DNA of 64,000 nucleotides from Solea solea (Eukaryota; Chordata; Actinopteri; Pleuronectiformes; Soleidae), in assembly GCF_958295425.1 (NCBI RefSeq), contig NC_081149.1:12792961-12856960 (forward strand), given 5' to 3'. Position 1 is the stretch's first letter. The number at the start of each line of letters is the position of its first letter. Positions 1 to 34,421 of the stretch are shown piece after piece. Position numbers and translations under genes: made by a program. The notes beneath the pieces were generated by a model. It saw only the letters and a program-made list of their open reading frames with translations. It had not been told where the DNA came from and made no database searches.

Positions 1-3000
1 CTAAAGCATGAAATTTCTGTCACATTTTGGACGACATACTAACCTATGACTTTTTTGTCATACTTTGGACGACATACTAACCTATGACTTTTTTGTCACA
101 TTTTGGACGACATGCTAACCTATGACTTTTTTGTCACATTTTGGACGACATACTAACCTATGACTTCTTTGTCACATTTTGGTCGACATACTAACTTATG
201 ACTTTTTTATCATATTTTGGACGACATACTAACCTATGACTTTTTTGTCACATTTTGGACGACATACTAAAGCATGACATTTCTGTCACATTTGGACGAC
301 ATACTAACCCATGACTTTTTAGTCACATTTTGGACGACATACTAACCTATGACCTAACCTATGACTTTTTTGTCACATTTTGGACAACATACTATCCTTT
401 GACTTTTTTGTCACATTTTGGACGACATACTAACCTATGACTTTTTTGTCACATTTTGGACGACATACTAACCTATGACTTTTTTGTCATATTTTGGACG
501 ACATACTAACCTATGACTTTTTTGTCACATTTTGGTCGACATACTAACCTATGACTTTTTTATCACATTTTGGACGACATACTAACCTATGACTTTTTTG
601 TCATTTTTTGGACGACATACTAACCTATGACTTTTTTGTCATATTTTGGACGACATACTAAAGCCTGACATTTCTGTCACATTTTGGACGACATACTAAA
701 GCATGAAATTTCTGTCACATTTTGGACGACATACTAACCTATGACTTTTTTGTCATATTTTGGACGACATACTAACCTATGACTTTTTAGTCACATTTTG
801 GACGACATGCTAACCTATGACTTTTTTGTCACATTTTGGACGACATACTAACCTATGACTTTTTTGTCACATTTTGGTCGACATACTAACTTATGACTTT
901 TTTATCATATTTTGGACGACATACTAACCTATGACTTTTTTGTCACATTTTGGACGACATACTAAAGCATGACATTTCTGTCCCATTTGGACGACATACT
1001 AACCCATGACTTTTTAGTCACATTTTGGACGACATACTAACCTATGACTTTTTTGTCATATTTTGGACGACATACTAACCTATGACTTTTTTGTCATATT
1101 TTGGACGACATACTAACCTATGACTTTTTTGTCACATTTTGGTCGACATACTAACCTATGACTTTTTTATCACATTTTGGACGACATACTAACCTATGAC
1201 TTTTTTTGTCACATTTTGGTCGACATACTAACTTATGACTTTTTTATCATATTTTGGACGACATACTAACCTATGACATTTCTGTCCCATTTGGACGACA
1301 TACTAACCCATGACTTTTTAGTCACATTTTGGACGACATACTAACCTATGACTTTTTTGTCATATTTTGGACGACATACTAACCTATGACTTTTTTGTCA
1401 TATTTTGGACGACATACTAACCTATGACTTTTTTGTCACATTTTGGTCGACATACTAACCTATGACTTTTTTATCACATTTTGGACGACATACTAACCTA
1501 TGACTTTTTTGTCATATTTTGGACGACATACTAACCTATGACTTTTTTGTCATATTTTGGACGACATACTAACCTATGACTTTTTTGTCATTTTTTGGAC
1601 GACATACTAACCTATGACTTTTTTGTCATATTTTGGACGACATACTAACCTATGACTTTTTTGTCATATTTTGGACGACATACTAACCTATGACTTTTTT
1701 GTCACATTTTGGTCAACATACTAACCTATGACTTTTTTATCATATTTTGGACGACATACTTACCTATGACATTTCTGTCACATTTGGACGACATACTAAC
1801 CCATGACTTTTTAGTCACATTTTGGACGACATACTAACCTATGACTTTTTTGTCATATTTTGGATGACATACTTACCTATGACTTTTTTGTCATATTTTG
1901 GACGACATACTAACCTATGACTTTTTTGTCATATTTTGGACGACATACTCACCTATGACTTTTTTGTCATATTTTGGACGACATACTAACCTATGACTTT
2001 TTTGTCATATTTTCGACGACATACTAACCTATGACTTTTTAGTCACATTTTGGACGACATGCTAACCTATGACTTTTTTGTCATATTTTGGACGACATAC
2101 TAACCTATGACTTTTTTGTCACAATTTGGTCAACATACTAACCTATGACTTTTTTATCATATTTTGGACGACATACTTACCTATGACATTTCTGTCACAT
2201 TTGGACGACATACTAACCCATGACTTTTTAGTCACATTTTGGTCGACATACTAACCTATGACTTTTTTGTCATATTTTGGACGACATACTAACCTATGAC
2301 TTTTTTGTCACATTTTGGTCGACATACTAACCTATGACTTTGTTGTCATATTTTGGACGACATACTAACCTATGAAATTTCTGTCACATTTTGGACGACA
2401 TACTAACCTACGACTTTTTTGTCATATTTTGGACGACATACTAACCTATGACTTTTTAGTCACATTTTGGACGACATGCTAACCTATGACTTTTTTGTCA
2501 CATTTTGGACGACATACTAACCTATGACTTTTTTGTCACATTTTGGTCGACATACTAACTTATGACTTTTTTATCATATTTTGGACGACATACTAACCTA
2601 TGACTTTTTTGTCACATTTTGGACGACATACTAAAGCATGACATTTCTGTCACATTTGGACGACATACTAACCCATGACTTTTTAGTCACATTTTGGACG
2701 ACATACTAACCTATGACTTTTTTGTCATATTTTGGACGACATACTAACCTATGACTTTTTTGTCATATTTTGGACGACATACTAACCTATGACTTTTTTG
2801 TCACATTTTGGTCGACATACTAACCTATGACTTTTTTATCACATTTTGGACGACATACTAACCTATGACTTTTTTGTCATATTTTGGACGACATACTAAC
2901 CTATGACTTTTTTGTCATATTTTGGACGACATACTAACCTATGACTTTTTTGTCATTTTTTGGACGACATACTAACCTATGACTTTTTTGTCATATTTTG

Positions 3001-3724
3001 GACGACATACTAACCTATGACTTTTTTGTCATATTTTGGACGACATACTAACCTATGACTTTTTTGTCACATTTTGGTCAACATACTAACCTATGACTTT
3101 TTTATCATATTTTGGACGACATACTTACCTATGACATTTCTGTCACATTTGGACGACATACTAACCCATGACTTTTTAGTCACATTTTGGACGACATACT
3201 AACCCATGACTTTTTTGTCACATTTTGGACGACATACTAACCTATGACTTTTTTGTCATATTTTGGACGACATACTAACCTATGACTTTTTTGTCACATT
3301 TTGGACGACATACTAACCTATGACTTTTTTGTCACATTTTGGACGACATACTAACCTATGACTTTTTTGTCACATTTTGGACGACATACTAACCTATGAC
3401 TTTTTTGTCACATTTTGGTCGACATACTAACCTATGACATTTTTGTCACATTTTGGACGGCATACTAACCTATGACTTTTTTGTCACATTTTAGACGACA
3501 TACTAACCTATGACTTTTTTGTCACATTTTGGACGGCATACTAACCTATGACATTTTTGTCGACATACTAACCTATGACTTTTTTGTCACATTTTGGAAG
3601 CCATACTAACCTATGACATTTTTGTCACATTTTGGACGGCATACTAACCTATGACTTTTTTGTCACATTTTGGACGACATACTAACCTATGACTTTTTTG
3701 TCACATTTTAAAACTCAATTGAGC

Positions 3725-3797
3725 TGTCTATGGTGGGACTTGAACCCACAATTGCTGGTTTAGAAGGGTGATTGCTTATCCGTTAGGCCACTGCAGC
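3725..3797 (-). pseudogene. tRNA-Arg-like relic (anticodon-loop UCU), copy 1
   Basis: On the minus strand the 73-nt core has a good A box (gtggcctaacgg), a B box (ggttcaagtcc) and a T stem of GTGGG/CCCAC. The loop CTTCTAA reads as anticodon UCU. The spacing resembles tRNA-Arg(CCU/UCU). The acceptor stem and anticodon stem do not pair, so this is probably not a working tRNA. The internal Pol III promoter boxes survive, and a TTTT run follows within about 15 nt of the 3' end. Confidence 0.75.
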
Positions 3798-4960
3798 ATC
3801 TCTAACTTGGCCTTTTTTTCAAATAGTGGACAAAATATTAAAGTATGACTTTTTTGTCATATTTTGGACGACATACTAACCTATGACTTTTTTGTGACAT
3901 TTTGGACAACATACTAAAATATGACATTTATGTCACATTTTGGACGACATACTAACCTATGACATTTTTGTCACATTTTGGACGACATACTAAAGCATAA
4001 CATTTTTGTCACATTTTGGATGACATACTAACCTATGACTTTTTTGTGACATTTTGGACAACATACTAAAATATGACTTTTTTGTCACATTTTGGACGGC
4101 ATACTAACCTATGACTTTTTTGTCACATTTTGGACGACATACTAACCTATGACTTTTTTGTCACATTTTGGACGACATACTAACCTATGACTTTTTTGTC
4201 ACATTTTGGTCGACATACTAACCTATGACTTTTTTGTCACATTTTGGACGACATACTAACCTATGACTTTTTTGTCACATTTTGGTCGACATACTAACCT
4301 ATGACATTTTTGTCACATTTTGGACGGCATACTAACCTATGACTTTTTTGTCACATTTTAGACGACATACTAACCTATGACTTTTTTGTCACATTTTGGA
4401 CGGCATACTAACCTATGACATTTTTGTCGACATACTAACCTATGACTTTTTTGTCACATTTTGGAAGCCATACTACCCTATGACATTTTTGTCACATTTT
4501 GGACGGCATACTAACCTATGACTTTTTTGTCACATTTTGGACGACATACTAACCTATGACTTTTTTGTCACATTTTGGACGACATACTAACCTATGACTT
4601 TTTTGTCACATTTTGGACGACATACTAACCTATGACTTTTTTGTCACATTTTGGTCGACATACTAACCTATGACATTTTTGTCACATTTTGGACGGCATA
4701 CTAACCTATGACTTTTTTGTCACATTTTAGACGACATACTAACCTATGACTTTTTTGTCACATTTTGGACGGCATACTAACCTATGACATTTTTGTCGAC
4801 ATACTAACCTATGACTTTTTTGTCACATTTTGGAAGCCATACTAACCTATGACATTTTTGTCACATTTTGGACGGCATACTAACCTATGACTTTTTTGTC
4901 ACATTTTGGACGACATACTAACCTATGACTTTTTTGTCACATTTTAAAACTCAATTGAGC

Positions 4961-5033
4961 TGTCTATGGTGGGACTTGAACCCACAATTGCTGGTTTAGA
5001 AGGGTGATTGCTTATCCGTTAGGCCACTGCAGC
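4961..5033 (-). pseudogene. tRNA-Arg-like relic, copy 2
   Basis: Sequence as in the copy at 3725-3797: same A and B boxes, broken acceptor and anticodon stems, and downstream T run. It lies 1236 bp from copy 1. Confidence 0.75.
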
Positions 5034-5941
5034 ATCTCTAACTTGGCCTTTTTTTCAAATAGTGGACAAAATATTAAAGTATGACTTTTTTGTCATATTT
5101 TGGACGACATACTAACCTATGACTTTTTTGTGACATTTTGGACAACATACTAAAATATGACATTTATGTCACATTTTGGACGACATACTAACCTATGACA
5201 TTTTTGTCACATTTTGGACGACATACTAAAGCATAACATTTTTGTCACATTTTGGATGACATACTAACCTATGACTTTTTTGTGACATTTTGGACAACAT
5301 ACTAAAATATGACTTTTTTGTCACATTTTGGACGGCATACTAACCTATGACTTTTTTGTCACATTTTGGACGACATACTAACCTATGACTTTTTTGTCAC
5401 ATTTTGGACAACATACTAAAGTATGACATTTTTGTCACATTTTGAACGGCATACTAACCTATGACTTTTCTGTCACATTTTGGACGACATACTAACCTAT
5501 GACTTTTTTGTCACATTTTGGACGACATACTAACCTATGACTTTTTTGTCACATTTTGGTCGACATACTAACCTATGACTTTTTTGTCACATTTTGGACG
5601 ACATACTAACCTATGACTTTTTTGTCACATTTTGGTCGACATACTAACCTATGACATTTTTGTCACATTTTGGACGGCATACTAACCTATGACTTTTTTG
5701 TCACATTTTAGACGACATACTAACCTATGACTTTTTTGTCACATTTTGGACGGCATACTAACCTATGACATTTTTGTCGACATACTAACCTATGACTTTT
5801 TTGTCACATTTTGGAAGCCATACTACCCTATGACATTTTTGTCACATTTTGGACGACATACTAACCTATGACTTTTTTGTCACATTTTGGACGACATACT
5901 AACCTATGACTTTTTTGTCACATTTTAAAACTCAATTGAGC

Positions 5942-6014
5942 TGTCTATGGTGGGACTTGAACCCACAATTGCTGGTTTAGAAGGGTGATTGCTTATCCGT
6001 TAGGCCACTGCAGC
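5942..6014 (-). pseudogene. tRNA-Arg-like relic, copy 3
   Basis: Same 73-nt core as the copy at 3725-3797, with the same stem defects. It lies 981 bp from copy 2. Confidence 0.75.
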
Positions 6015-6888
6015 ATCTCTAACTTGGCCTTTTTTTCAAATAGTGGACAAAATATTAAAGTATGACTTTTTTGTCATATTTTGGACGACATACTAACCTA
6101 TGACTTTTTTGTGACATTTTGGACAACATACTAAAATATGACATTTATGTCACATTTTGGACGACATACTAACCTATGACATTTTTGTCACATTTTGGAC
6201 GACATACTAAAGCATAACATTTTTGTCACATTTTGGATGACATACTAACCTATGACTTTTTTGTGACATTTTGGACAACATACTAAAATATGACTTTTTT
6301 GTCACATTTTGGACGGCATACTAACCTATGACTTTTTTGTCACATTTTGGACGACATACTAAAGTATGACATTTTTGTCACATTTTGAACGGCATACTAA
6401 CCTATGACTTTTCTGTCACATTTTGGACGACATACTAACCTATGACTTTTTTGTCACATTTTGGACGACATACTAACCTATGACATTTTTGTCACATTTT
6501 GGACGACATACTAAAGCATAACATTTTTGTCACATTTTGGATGACATACTAACCTATGACTTTTTTGTGACATTTTGGACAACATACTAAAATATGACTT
6601 TTTTGTCACATTTTGGACGGCATACTAACCTATGACTTTTTTGTCACATTTTGGACGACATACTAACCTATGACTTTTCTGTCACATTTTGGACGACATA
6701 CTAAAATATGACTTTTTTGTCACATTTTGGACGACATCCTAACCTTTGACCTTGTCAAAATTTAGACGACATACTAACCTTTGACTTTGTCACATTTTGG
6801 ACGACATACTAACCTATGACTTTTTGTCACATTTTGGACGACATACTAACCTATGACTTTTTTGTCACATTTTAAAACTCAATTGAGC

Positions 6889-6961
6889 TGTCTATGGTGG
6901 GACTTGAACCCACAATTGCTGGTTTAGAAGGGTGATTGCTTATCCGTTAGGCCACTGCAGC
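6889..6961 (-). pseudogene. tRNA-Arg-like relic, copy 4
   Basis: Same 73-nt core as the copy at 3725-3797, with the same stem defects. It lies 947 bp from copy 3. Confidence 0.75.
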
Positions 6962-7869
6962 ATCTCTAACTTGGCCTTTTTTTCAAATAGTGGACAAAAT
7001 ATTAAAGTATGACTTTTTTGTCATATTTTGGACGACATACTAACCTATGACTTTTTTGTGACATTTTGGACAACATACTAAAATATGACATTTATGTCAC
7101 ATTTTGGACGACATACTAACCTATGACATTTTTGTCACATTTTGGACGACATACTAAAGCATAACATTTTTGTCACATTTTGGATGACATACTAACCTAT
7201 GACTTTTTTGTGACATTTTGGACAACATACTAAAATATGACTTTTTTGTCACATTTTGGACGGCATACTAACCTATGACTTTTTTGTCACATTTTGGACG
7301 ACATACTAACCTATGACTTTTTTGTCACATTTTGGACAACATACTAAAGTATGACATTTTTGTCACATTTTGAACGGCATACTAACCTATGACTTTTCTG
7401 TCACATTTTGGACGACATACTAACCTATGACTTTTTTGTCACATTTTGGACGACATACTAACCTATGACTTTTTTGTCACATTTTGGTCGACATACTAAC
7501 CTATGACTTTTTTGTCACATTTTGGACGACATACTAACCTATGACTTTTTTGTCACATTTTGGTCGACATACTAACCTATGACATTTTTGTCACATTTTG
7601 GACGGCATACTAACCTATGACTTTTTTGTCACATTTTAGACGACATACTAACCTATGACTTTTTTGTCACATTTTGGACGGCATACTAACCTATGACATT
7701 TTTGTCGACATACTAACCTATGACTTTTTTGTCACATTTTGGAAGCCATACTACCCTATGACATTTTTGTCACATTTTGGACGACATACTAACCTATGAC
7801 TTTTTTGTCACATTTTGGACGACATACTAACCTATGACTTTTTTGTCACATTTTAAAACTCAATTGAGC

Positions 7870-7942
7870 TGTCTATGGTGGGACTTGAACCCACAATTGC
7901 TGGTTTAGAAGGGTGATTGCTTATCCGTTAGGCCACTGCAGC
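7870..7942 (-). pseudogene. tRNA-Arg-like relic, copy 5
   Basis: Same 73-nt core as the copy at 3725-3797, with the same stem defects. It lies 981 bp from copy 4 and is the last copy before the array ends. Confidence 0.75.
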
Positions 7943-8810
7943 ATCTCTAACTTGGCCTTTTTTTCAAATAGTGGACAAAATATTAAAGTATGACTTTTTT
8001 GTCATATTTTGGACGACATACTAACCTATGACTTTTTTGTGACATTTTGGACAACATACTAAAATATGACATTTATGTCACATTTTGGACGACATACTAA
8101 CCTATGACATTTTTGTCACATTTTGGACGACATACTAAAGCATAACATTTTTGTCACATTTTGGATGACATACTAACCTATGACTTTTTTGTGACATTTT
8201 GGACAACATACTAAAATATGACTTTTTTGTCACATTTTGGACGGCATACTAACCTATGACATTTTTGTCACATTTTGAACGGCATACTAACCTATGACTT
8301 TTCTGTCACATTTTGGACGACATACTAACCTATGACTTTTTTGTCACATTTTGGACGACATACTAACCTATGACATTTTTGTCACATTTTGGACGACATA
8401 CTAAAGCATAACATTTTTGTCACATTTTGGACGACATACTAACCTATGACTTTTTTGTGACATTTTGGACAACATACTAAAATATGACTTTTTTGTCACA
8501 TTTTGGACGGCATACTAACCTATGACTTTTTTGTCACATTTTGGACGACATACTAACCTATGACTTTTCTGTCACATTTTGGACGACATACTAAAATATG
8601 ACTTTTTTGTCACATTTTGGACGACATCCTAACCTTTGACCTTGTCAAAATTTAGACGACATACTAACCTTTGACTTTGTCACATTTTGGACGACATACT
8701 AACCTATGACTTTTTGTCACATTTTGGACGACATCCTAACCTTTGACCTTGTCAAAATTTAGACGACATACTAACCTTTGACTTTGTCACATTTTGGACG
8801 ACATACTAAC

Positions 8811-9345
8811 AAGGTAATCAGAGGTGGCAGACTCGATGTTCAATTCCATGTCAGGGTCAAAATTCTCGGGCAACGAGTGCGTTGTGTGTGTACACACAAA
8901 GAGCGACCATAAACAATACTTCACTCCCACACTGTGAGATTAATTAATTATCACAAATTCTAGATAAATGCTAAACTATTACATAATGCAGCTTTACAGA
9001 GCCTATCAGTATCACAATGTCACATTTCCTGTAATTTAATTCAATACTATAAAACATGAATTATTTTTTATAGGCACCGACAACACAACAGCAACAAACC
9101 TGTTTCTGCAGGGAGAGAAATTTTACATGTGCACTAGAGAACAGTGGCCATTGTGTGAGCAATGTCTCTCTAAAGCAGGCAGCCTGCAAATAGAGGGTTG
9201 CCATAGGAACATGAGCTGGTTTATGTCAGTCTGTATTGGATAAGACATAAAGAGGCAGACAAGGAAAACACAGGAGGGTCTCTACAGAGATGCTATCTGA
9301 GAGCGAGCAAGAGTGGATCATCACACAGGACACAAGGAGACACCA
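8811..9345. other. Spacer between satellite and dnm2 3' end
   Basis: Single-copy-looking, AT-rich DNA. No gene is recognised. A short coding-like stretch on the minus strand near 8811-8915 is discussed in the findings. No clear repeat is seen. Confidence 0.5.
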
Positions 9346-10437
9346 ACCACCAGAGCCAGTCCCTTTATTGTACACAACACCTCTTTATTTTTTCACCTTT
9401 TTGAATTAGTTCATTTTGTTTATTCAAATCAATGACTTGCTACAGCGGCACTTGACAGGGGTTTGCAAAACAAAAAGAGAAAGATTTTTTTTTCTTTCAC
9501 AGGTTGGTTTCCAACCCCTTCCACCAGATCCACACAGGGGGAGGGAAAGAGGAAGGAGGAAGAGCACAAACTAATGTTTTACAGGGTGGTTACAATCTGA
9601 GCTTCTCAAGGTCAGGCTGCAGTGACAGGCATGAGAAAAAAAAAAGAAAAATTGGGCAGTAATAATTTTTATAATTTATTTTATAAAACCTTGTGTAGCA
9701 TAGGTCTGTGAAAGATCAAATGAAATGGTTCTTCAGTCGTTTCAAATTCTGAGTTTGTTTCTCTAGCACTGTCACTGAAAGCTAGACCTGTGGATGCAGA
9801 GGAAGAATAAAAAAAGAGACACATTCTGTCTTAAGCATGTTCTTTTGAGAAATGTTTTTTTTCTCCTTTTGAGAAACGTCTAATAAAGTTTCAATTGTCT
9901 GTGGCGAGAATGGTGCCACGTCTAGACAGCTTCTCAAGACAGGATGTGCCTCTGTACACCGCAACACCCGCCACCCGTTCACATCTACCGATCAAACCAA
10001 AAAATGTAAAACATCCAACCCAATGTCACTCCCCCCCCCCCGCCCCCGCCTGAGCAGTTTCACCCTCAACACCAACAAATGTTTAAGATTGGTTTGAAAT
10101 GGTCAAACAAAAGAAAAGTTCTCATTATCAAAACATCACAACTGTGTATGTTGAGCCCCAAGTGCCCCCCAAAAACACATTCAGACAGTACTTAGAGCAG
10201 TAATCCCTGTAGCAGAATCTCAAAGAACAGTCCGGTAGAAGCTGAGGAGCACAGAGCTATACACAGCTGATACAACGGCAGCCAAGTCGTGAAGAGAAAG
10301 TACAAATGCCCTGGTTATAAATAATGCGGATCGTTTTCCCTACATCCAAAGCTATTAAAATGACAGTGTTAGTGCTTTCAATGATGACACGTACAGTTGT
10401 GTTGTGACATGTTGGCCGTTGATTAAATTATATTTCT

Positions 10438-10468
<31 letters not shown>

Positions 10469-11681
10469 CTGCAGTTAAACGTAATACAAGTGCTAATTTC
10501 CCCCATATAGTCGACCTATATACAATTTTTTTTTTTAATTGACAACTGAGCCCAGAAAGAGATGAGCCACTTCCTTTAAGCCTCATACTATCCTGATAAA
10601 ATTCACAGTTTTATTCTCTCGGAGAGAAAATCCTACTGTGTGTTCTCTGTATTATATGAATCAACAAATCAACAGGAATGAATAAAGTCTACATTTGAGT
10701 TCAACTGAGACTAAAGGGATTAAAATTCAAGGCGTTTACTACAGAAAAGCTTCCCTCAAAGTGCAGCCGTCCTTCAGCCGCTCCTGGGTTTTTTTGTGCA
10801 TAGTGTTGTGGTAACGGACTACATCCTCCTCATTATGAGTGATTTGCTGTAAGGCTAGGTTGGTTCGAAGTGCTTGGATTATAATGGTCAATCTGGCCGA
10901 CATCTTTCTTTTCACTGTTGAAGAAGATCTTACAGAGGGGAATCTGTAGCTACTCCATCAGTCTCACACCCTGTGTCTCCTCCTGTTTTGCTTTTGCTGT
11001 AATTAGGTTTTCATTTTTTTTTTTTAAAGCTACATTTATCAGGTCATTAAAAAAGGACGTTGTCACTCAAATAAAAATATAACAAGGGAGGAAAACGGAA
11101 ACGCGATCATCACCTCCAAAAAGAAAACGGTGATGATGGGCTTTCGTTTTTCAGAATGAACTCGATTTAGAAATGAAAACCCAGTAAACAATAACAACCG
11201 GTTATGTGTGCATTACACAGTTATCTACACTTGGGCATGTGGGCCAATCTAAAAAGGTGGATGGAGGGGAGAGAAAAACCAGCCTATATCAGTTATTAAA
11301 TTATTTGATGGGCTTCTATAAGGAATCTTGACAGAGGAAATAAAGCAGTTATTACAATAAAAAAAAAGCCCTTGGCCTGAATTTGATACACCGCCTCCTA
11401 CAGATCGGAGCAAATGCATCTCACTGTATTGTATTATACAATTTCCACAGCAATCAAATATAATGTTCAAGTGGTAAAGGGCTTTCTTTCGTTCATGTGC
11501 ACTGATAGAGACAGTATTAGCAGCTTATTAACATTGCTTGAATAGACATTATTACGGCTGGACAGTGCATATTTACACACCGCTATCAGTCAGCCCCTCC
11601 CCTCAAGCCACCACCTGACTGTGTGCAGATACACACACCCTCACAAAAACAACACACGCATAGGTGGGATTGGCCACGGGT
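9345..11681 (-). other. Probable 3' UTR of dnm2
   Basis: This follows the dnm2 stop codon (11682-11684) on the minus strand with no further coding exon. Two AATAAA signals on the minus strand (plus-strand tttatt at 9364-9369 and 9384-9389) suggest cleavage near 9345. It contains an ATC trinucleotide run (about 10438-10467) and a C-rich run (about 10030-10050). The exact end is inferred. Confidence 0.55.
10438..10467. repeat. (ATC)n microsatellite in dnm2 3' UTR
   Basis: About ten uninterrupted atc triplets. Confidence 0.9.

Positions 11682-34421
<22,740 letters not shown>

Larger units (their letters stand above)
3710..7963. repeat. Higher-order satellite repeat with embedded tRNA-like insert
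   Basis: A block of about 130 bp runs from 'aaaactcaattgag' through a tRNA-like core to 'caaatagtggacaaaatatt'. It occurs five times, starting at about 3710, 4946, 5927, 6874 and 7855, and each copy is followed by the same ordered series of satellite variants. Spacings are 1236, 981, 947 and 981 bp. By eye the five inserts are identical, so the unit has been recently amplified or homogenised by unequal exchange or gene conversion. Confidence 0.9.
1..8810. repeat. Tandem satellite/minisatellite array, unit about 38 bp
   Basis: Head-to-tail copies of a unit of about 38 bp (key words: ctatgac, a run of T, gtcacattttgg, acgacatactaa) fill this block. Copies differ at set positions: gtcata versus gtcaca, ggacgac versus ggtcgac, actaacc versus actaaagc. 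These variants recur in the same order every few hundred bases, which shows higher-order organisation. The left part (about 1-3200) is richer in the gtcata form and the right part in the gtcaca form. Many units contain an inverted repeat around the T run. The last units (about 6740-6810 and 8620-8810) are more degenerate. No long open frame or gene is seen. The array may continue beyond the left edge. Confidence 0.97.

Noticed and set aside
3725..3797. Functional tRNA-Arg gene
   Set aside because: The anticodon and acceptor stems lack pairing. Only the D and T arms and promoter boxes are well kept, so I call it a relic.
1..8810. CRISPR-like regular repeat spacing
   Set aside because: The 38-bp units are joined head to tail without unique spacers, in an animal genome; it is a satellite.
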